From Rhizobium sp. CFBP 8762 (lineage in GTDB: Bacteria > Pseudomonadota > Alphaproteobacteria > Rhizobiales > Rhizobiaceae), in assembly GCF_014841565.1 (NCBI RefSeq), contig NZ_JACYUD010000005.1:248001-312000 (forward strand): 64,000 nt of DNA. Reading direction: 5' to 3'. The translations under genes and the position numbers were made by a program. Positions 59,169 through 64,000 of the stretch are shown here, in pieces (positions within the stretch are counted from its first letter, which is position 1; the number at the start of each line of letters is the position of its first letter). Below the pieces are notes generated by a model, which was given only the letters and a program-made list of their open reading frames with translations, was not told the DNA's origin and made no database searches.

Positions 59169-59450
59169 TTACCAACGTGTGTGTTCACCCGGTGCCGCTG
59201 TTTCGACGGCCAGCGCATGAAGACCCGCATCGAGCTCCGGTTTCAGCAGATCGTTCACCGAACGATGGCGCGCCACCCGGCCAAGGCCCGCAAAAGCCGA
59301 CGAGACAATGCGCACACGCATATGCGTCTCACCGGTGCCGTTGAAATCGGGCTGATGACCGGCGTGATGATGGCTTTCGTTGATGACCTCCAGACGCTCT
59401 GGGGCAAAGGCTACCATCAATTTGTCGCGGATTTGGGCTTGAAGGGTCAT
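59169..59450 (-). CDS. bolA: BolA-family protein
   Basis: 93 aa. 'IRDKLMVAFAPERLEVINES' and 'HHHAGHQPDFNGTGETHMRV' with 'RHRSVNDLLKPELDAGLHAL' are the BolA fold, which pairs with monothiol glutaredoxins through conserved His and Cys or His residues for iron-sulphur handling. Read toward the CorC-like gene, convergent. Confidence 0.93.
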   Translation of the reverse strand: MTLQAQIRDKLMVAFAPERLEVINESHHHAGHQPDFNGTGETHMRVRIVSSAFAGLGRVARHRSVNDLLKPELDAGLHALAVETAAPGEHTRW

Positions 59451-59569
59451 GAGCTTATCTGCTTTGATTGCCTGCTTCGATGGTCGGCGAAAAATAGTCT
59501 GACAAAGCCAGTAACAAACCCGTTTGTCAATTCTTGTTGTGTGGGCTCAGACGTACCATAATTAGGCCC

Positions 59570-60199
59570 ATGAAACTCGACTCAAAATATTTCGACGGTA
59601 TCCGTACCCGCAAAAAAGCTGCCCCCAAAGCGGAGGCCATCGCGCCCACGTGCCAGTGGGATGGCTGCAATGAAAAAGCGCCGCATCGCGCCCCCGTTGG
59701 CCGCAATGCGGAGAACGAATTCTTCATGTTCTGTTTTGAGCATGTGAAGGAATACAACAAGGGCTATAACTATTTCTCCGGTCTGTCCGACACGGAGATT
59801 GCCCGTTACCAGAAAGAGGCCATCACCGGCCACCGTCCCACATGGACGGTGGGCGTGAACAAGTCTGCCAAGGATGCGCCAGAGCAGTCCAAGATGCGTT
59901 CCGGCTCTGCCCAGTCGCAGGCACGGTTGCGCGATCCGTTCGGCTTCGTGAGCGAGGCCCACCAGACGGCACCCCGTCAGGTGCCACGCCAGCGCAAGCT
60001 GAAAACGCTGGAAGCCAAGGCGTTCGACACGCTGGAACTGGATGCGAGCGCAAGCGGGGACGACATCAAGGCGGCCTACAAGGCGCTGGTCAAAAAACAC
60101 CACCCCGATGCCAATGGCGGGGACCGTGGATCGGAAGAGCGGTTCCGCGCTGTGATTCAGGCCTATCAACTGTTGAAACAGGCTGGCTTTTGCACGTAA
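59570..60199 (+). CDS. DnaJ-like J-domain protein
   Basis: 209 aa from the ATG at 59570; an earlier in-frame start at 59534 is less likely. The N-terminal part has a Cys/His cluster ('CQWDGCNEKAPHRAP', 'FMFCFEHVKEYN') that may bind zinc. The C-terminal 60 residues are a J-domain with the H-P-D motif in 'ALVKKHHPDANGG'. It stimulates Hsp70. This layout is common in Rhizobiales directly before cobS. Confidence 0.9.
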   Translation: MKLDSKYFDGIRTRKKAAPKAEAIAPTCQWDGCNEKAPHRAPVGRNAENEFFMFCFEHVKEYNKGYNYFSGLSDTEIARYQKEAITGHRPTWTVGVNKSAKDAPEQSKMRSGSAQSQARLRDPFGFVSEAHQTAPRQVPRQRKLKTLEAKAFDTLELDASASGDDIKAAYKALVKKHHPDANGGDRGSEERFRAVIQAYQLLKQAGFCT

Positions 60200-60271
60200 C
60201 GGGCTTTAATGTTTCACGCAAATAAGTGACGTATTCGCGGGCATGTGTCGCGTGGCCGCTCTGGAGACATG

Positions 60272-61267
60272 ATGAGCAAGATCGACCTTGATATTTCCAA
60301 TCTGCCCGATACGACCGTGTCCGTTCGCGATGTCTTCGGCATAAATTCCGACCTGCGCGTACCTGCCTATTCCAAGGCCGATGCTTATGTGCCTGATCTT
60401 GATCCTGATTATCTGTTTGACCGCGAAACCACGCTCGCCATTCTTGCAGGCTTTGCCCACAACCGCCGCGTTATGGTCTCCGGCTACCACGGCACGGGAA
60501 AGTCCACCCATATCGAGCAGGTTGCTGCGCGGCTGAACTGGCCGTGCGTGCGCGTAAACCTCGATAGCCATGTCAGCCGTATCGATCTCGTCGGCAAGGA
60601 TGCCATCGTCGTCAAGGACGGGATGCAGATCACGGAATTCAAGGACGGCATTCTGCCATGGGCCTACCAGCACAATGTGGCGCTGGTTTTCGATGAGTAT
60701 GACGCCGGTCGCCCGGATGTGATGTTTGTGATCCAGCGCGTGCTGGAATCGTCTGGTCGCCTGACGCTGCTGGACCAGAGCCGGGTAATCCGCCCGCACC
60801 CCGCCTTCCGCCTGTTCGCCACCGCCAATACCGTCGGTCTCGGCGATACGACCGGCCTTTATCACGGCACACAGCAGATCAACCAGGCGCAGATGGACCG
60901 TTGGTCGATCGTTACAACGCTCAACTATCTGCCCCATGACAATGAGGTTGATATCGTTGCAGCCAAGGTAAAGGGTTTCACGCAGGCCCGTGGACGCGAT
61001 ACGGTTTCCAAGATGGTGCGGGTGGCCGATCTGACCCGCGCCGCCTTTATCAATGGCGACCTCTCCACTGTCATGAGCCCGCGGACCGTCATCACCTGGG
61101 CGGAAAATGCGCATATCTTTGGCGACATCGCCTTTGCGTTCCGCGTAACCTTCCTCAACAAGTGCGACGAACTTGAGCGTTCGCTGGTGGCCGAGCACTA
61201 TCAGCGTGCTTTCGGCGTGGAATTGAAGGAAAGCGCAGCCAATATCGTGCTTGAGGCAACAGCGTAA
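60272..61267 (+). CDS. cobS: Cobaltochelatase subunit CobS
   Basis: 331 aa, starting at the ATG 60272 (GGAG 5 nt upstream; ATG 60269 is also possible). AAA+ ATPase of the aerobic cobaltochelatase. Walker A '[20 protein letters not shown]', Walker B '[11 protein letters not shown]', sensor '[20 protein letters not shown]'. With CobT it drives cobalt insertion by CobN in B12 synthesis. It is followed by cobT after 5 nt. Confidence 0.96.
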   Translation: MSKIDLDISNLPDTTVSVRDVFGINSDLRVPAYSKADAYVPDLDPDYLFDRETTLAILAGFAHNRRVMVSGYHGTGKSTHIEQVAARLNWPCVRVNLDSHVSRIDLVGKDAIVVKDGMQITEFKDGILPWAYQHNVALVFDEYDAGRPDVMFVIQRVLESSGRLTLLDQSRVIRPHPAFRLFATANTVGLGDTTGLYHGTQQINQAQMDRWSIVTTLNYLPHDNEVDIVAAKVKGFTQARGRDTVSKMVRVADLTRAAFINGDLSTVMSPRTVITWAENAHIFGDIAFAFRVTFLNKCDELERSLVAEHYQRAFGVELKESAANIVLEATA

Positions 61268-61272
61268 GAACC

Positions 61273-63171
61273 ATGGCAGGGCGTGGCGATAATTCCAGAG
61301 CAAGACCGGGAACGAGTGTCGATGTCGAGCCCTTTCGCCGCGCCGTAACAGGATGCGTGCGCTCCATTGCCGGCGATGCCGAGGTCGAGGTGTCGTTTGC
61401 AAACGAGCGCCCCGGCCTTGCCGGAGATCGCGTGCGCCTGCCGGAGCTGTCCAAGCGGCCAACACGGGCGGAACTGTCGGTTGTGCGGGGGCTGGGTGAT
61501 GCCATGGCCTTGCGCAAGGCCTGCCATGACGCCCGTATCCACGCGACCATGGCACCGCAGGGCAGCGATGCCCGCGCCATTTTTGATGCGGTTGAGCAGG
61601 CGCGGGTGGAATCGCTCGGCGCGCTGCGCATGACCGGCGTCGGCGACAATATCGGCGCGATGCTGGACGAAAAATACGCCAAGGCCAATTTTGGTGCAAT
61701 CACCACGCAGGAAGAGGCTCCTCTTCAGGAAGCTGTCGCGCTGATGGTGCGCGAAACGCTGACCGGTCGCAAACCGCCGGAATCTGCCGGTCAGGTTGTG
61801 GATCTCTGGCGCAGTTTTATTGAGGATAAAGCCTCCGGCGATATGCGCAATCTCGCCAATGCCGTTGGCGATCAACAGGCGTTTGCCCGGGTCGTGCGCA
61901 ATATGCTGTCGTCCATGAACGTTGCCGAGGACTATGGCGACGAGGACGAAAATCCCGAAGAGGCCGAAAACAACACCGACGACGACCAGCCGCGCAGTGA
62001 TCAGCAGGACGACAGCAACGCCGAAGAAGACGCAGGCGACGATGCTGCCCCAGCGGACGAGAACCAAACGTCCGACGAGGAAATGGACGAAGGTGAAATG
62101 GACGGCGCGGAGGTTTCCGACGACGACCTGATGGACGAGGGCGACGAGGAAAGCGAAACGCCCGGCGAAATGAAGCGTCCGGCCAATCCGTTCTCGGATT
62201 TCAACGAAAAAGTCGATTACGGCATTTTCACCGAGGAATTTGACGAGACGGTTACGGCGGAAGACCTTTGCGACGAATCGGAACTCGACCGGTTGCGCGC
62301 TTTTCTGGATAAACAACTGTCCCATCTGCAAGGTGCGGTCGGGCGCCTGGCCAATCGATTGCAACGTCGCCTGATGGCGCAGCAGAATCGATCCTGGGAT
62401 TTCGATCTGGAGGAAGGCTATCTCGATACGGCGCGTCTGACGCGTCTGGTGATTGACCCCATGCAACCGCTGTCCTTCAAGCGTGAACGTGACACAAGCT
62501 TCCGCGATACGGTGGTGACGCTGCTGATCGACAATTCCGGCTCCATGCGCGGACGCCCGATCACGGTTGCAGCAACCTGTGCGGATATTCTGGCGCGTAC
62601 GCTGGAGCGCTGCGGCGTGAAGGTGGAAATTCTGGGCTTTACCACCAAAGCGTGGAAGGGCGGCCAAGCACGGGAAACGTGGCTGGCAAACGGCAAGCCC
62701 GGCACGCCGGGGCGGCTGAATGATCTGCGCCACATCATCTACAAGTCCGCTGATGCGCCATGGCGCCGCTCGCGCCGCAATCTCGGTCTCATGATGCGCG
62801 AAGGGCTGCTGAAGGAAAATATTGACGGGGAAGCGCTGATTTGGGCGCACAACCGGCTGCTGGCGCGGCCCGAACAACGCCGTATCCTGATGATGATTTC
62901 CGATGGGGCACCGGTGGATGATTCCACGCTTTCCGTAAACCCGGGAAATTATCTGGAACGGCATTTGCGCGCCGTTATCGACCAGATTGAAACGCGGTCG
63001 TCCGTTGAACTGCTGGCCATTGGTATCGGCCATGACGTGACGCGCTATTATCGCCGTGCCGTTACGCTGGTGGATGCCGATGAACTGGCGGGCGCGATGA
63101 CGGAGCAATTGGCGTCCCTGTTCGAAGATCAAACAAGCCGCCGTGCGGGCAAGGCCCGGCGTGGCCGCTAA
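61273..63171 (+). CDS. cobT: Cobaltochelatase subunit CobT
   Basis: 632 aa. The N-terminal helical domain ('[20 protein letters not shown]') is followed by a strongly acidic region (about residues 215-300, mostly Asp and Glu). A C-terminal VWA domain has the MIDAS motif '[20 protein letters not shown]'. It is the partner of CobS in the chelatase AAA ring. Its stop is directly followed by a REP-like repeat. Confidence 0.96.
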   Translation: MAGRGDNSRARPGTSVDVEPFRRAVTGCVRSIAGDAEVEVSFANERPGLAGDRVRLPELSKRPTRAELSVVRGLGDAMALRKACHDARIHATMAPQGSDARAIFDAVEQARVESLGALRMTGVGDNIGAMLDEKYAKANFGAITTQEEAPLQEAVALMVRETLTGRKPPESAGQVVDLWRSFIEDKASGDMRNLANAVGDQQAFARVVRNMLSSMNVAEDYGDEDENPEEAENNTDDDQPRSDQQDDSNAEEDAGDDAAPADENQTSDEEMDEGEMDGAEVSDDDLMDEGDEESETPGEMKRPANPFSDFNEKVDYGIFTEEFDETVTAEDLCDESELDRLRAFLDKQLSHLQGAVGRLANRLQRRLMAQQNRSWDFDLEEGYLDTARLTRLVIDPMQPLSFKRERDTSFRDTVVTLLIDNSGSMRGRPITVAATCADILARTLERCGVKVEILGFTTKAWKGGQARETWLANGKPGTPGRLNDLRHIIYKSADAPWRRSRRNLGLMMREGLLKENIDGEALIWAHNRLLARPEQRRILMMISDGAPVDDSTLSVNPGNYLERHLRAVIDQIETRSSVELLAIGIGHDVTRYYRRAVTLVDADELAGAMTEQLASLFEDQTSRRAGKARRGR

Positions 63172-63218
63172 GCATTTCCACTAAAAGTGCGCAGCGGTTT
63201 CACGCTCAGGCAATGTAA
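63171..63218. repeat. Second copy of REP-like repeat
   Basis: It begins AGCATTTCCACTAAAAGTGC and pairs less well than the copy at 59100, though the same order (GCATTTCCA, an A-rich arm, GTTTCACG, then a pyrimidine-rich arm) is kept. AAAGAGCGAGAGC follows, as after the first copy. Confidence 0.5.
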
Positions 63219-63267
63219 GACACAAAGAGCGAGAGCGTTATCGCATCTTGAAAGGACGCAGACATGC

Positions 63268-64000
63268 TTGAGACGGTTTCTGTCCGTAACACTCTGTTGT
63301 TCCGGACTGCTCTCTGGGACGGCGCTGGCGGATGAGTCCAAAAGCATTGATGTGCGAAGTCGCCAGATTGCGGACTTTAAAATCGGCTCGCAGGAAAAGC
63401 GCTTCGGCTCTCTTGAATTCGTAGGCGGGCTGGAACTGACATCCAGCAGTTGGTCCTTCGGGGCCATATCATCGATTCGGTTTCGCGCCGACAGAAGCCA
63501 CTTCATCGCGGTCATGGATGATGGGCACTGGTTGAAAGGGCGGACCTTGCGAGATGCGACAGGTGCGCTGTCCGGCCTTGCGGATGTGACGATTTCTTCA
63601 ATCCTGTTGCAGGACAAAACCCAAAGCCGCAGGAAACAGGCCGTGGATGCCGAAGGCCTGACTTTGCATAGCGGGGAGGCGTGGGTCAGCTTTGAACGTG
63701 AGGCACGTATTGATGCCTATCCCGATCCCGGAATGGTACAAAGTGGGCCAATCCGATCCATTCCGATCCTGATCCCGGAGACAGAGCTTCGCGCGAATCA
63801 GGGGCTGGAAACCATCGCCACCTCCCCAGCCGGATTTACTGTCACGATTGCCGAGGACAGCGTCGATCCGAATGACAACTTGTTTGCTGCCATTCTGGAC
63901 GGGGCGGACACAGGACTTTTCCGCGTCACCCGCAAGCCGCCATTTGCCGTGACGGATGGTGCCTTTCTGCCGAATGGCGATCTCCTGTTGCTGGAGCGTA
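63268..64000 (+). CDS. Phytase-like esterase, C-terminus cut by window edge
   Basis: About 244 codons, from TTG at 63268 with AAAGGA upstream (63251-63256); the ATG at 63264 is in another frame and soon stops. Signal peptide 'MRRFLSVTLCCSGLLSGTAL' with cleavage before 'ADES'. 'FGSLEFVGGLELTSSSWSFG', 'FIAVMDDGHWLKG' and 'SFEREARIDAYP' fit the esterase-like phytase family (PF13449), a periplasmic beta-propeller. The substrate is unknown. Confidence 0.8.
   Translation, partial: MRRFLSVTLCCSGLLSGTALADESKSIDVRSRQIADFKIGSQEKRFGSLEFVGGLELTSSSWSFGAISSIRFRADRSHFIAVMDDGHWLKGRTLRDATGALSGLADVTISSILLQDKTQSRRKQAVDAEGLTLHSGEAWVSFEREARIDAYPDPGMVQSGPIRSIPILIPETELRANQGLETIATSPAGFTVTIAEDSVDPNDNLFAAILDGADTGLFRVTRKPPFAVTDGAFLPNGDLLLLER

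Noticed and set aside
61201-63132. 643-codon frame antisense to cobT
   Set aside because: CobT on the other strand has all domains; the antisense frame is an artefact of its acidic, GC-rich codons.

Overview
The window is a piece of an alphaproteobacterial chromosome carrying a large prophage. The right-hand genes (dacA-like, COG0523 GTPase, tusA, YkuD lipoprotein, accA, xerD, aroK-aroB, bolA, DnaJ-like, cobS-cobT) are of rhizobial type and most like Brucella/Ochrobactrum. This assignment rests on protein recognition and gene order, not on a database search.

Positions 1-37378 are a temperate phage. At the left edge are a truncated tyrosine integrase and an Arc-like ribbon-helix-helix regulator, read leftward. 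A rightward early operon follows (small HTH protein, SF2 helicase, replication initiator with four internal iterons, many small coupled genes, a DUF6362-like regulator, a PD-(D/E)XK protein). A leftward BrnT/BrnA toxin-antitoxin pair interrupts it. The late genes pair a lambda-type head (terS, terL, portal, gpW, ClpP-like protease with a probable nested scaffold, gpD, gpE) with a Mu-type contractile tail (DUF2635, sheath, tube, frameshifted chaperone, tape measure, gpN split in two, gp44 to gp48 homologues). Then come a glycine-rich adhesin-like fibre, a second fibre and, unexpectedly, an FAD-dependent oxidoreductase. Lysis genes (GH24 lysozyme, holin-like membrane proteins) end at a strong terminator at 37343-37378.

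Positions 37397-47295 are accessory genes, all read leftward against the late operon. They are a GT61 glycosyltransferase with a CDP-glucose pathway (rfbF, rfbG, NDP-sugar epimerase/reductase), a frameshifted SRAP gene, a complete acyl-homoserine-lactone quorum-sensing set (luxR, luxI and a small gene overlapping luxI), and a group of exported proteins (excalibur domain, thermonuclease, ClpP-like protease with an SH3-like domain, lipoprotein). The tRNA-Arg(CCT) gene at 47909-47985 has its 3' end facing this block, the arrangement left by integration into a tRNA 3' end. I therefore infer that the prophage runs to about 47.9 kb and that the quorum-sensing and surface-sugar genes are its cargo. 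The left attachment site lies outside the window, so this is not proven.

Positions 48073-64000 are ordinary chromosome: peptidoglycan enzymes, shikimate pathway, fatty-acid synthesis, metal handling and cobalt chelatase, ending in a truncated phytase-like esterase gene. The most interesting points are the luxR-luxI module inside a probable prophage, the oxidoreductase in the tail-fibre operon, a lysis-lysogeny switch that looks Arc-based, and iterons inside the replication gene.
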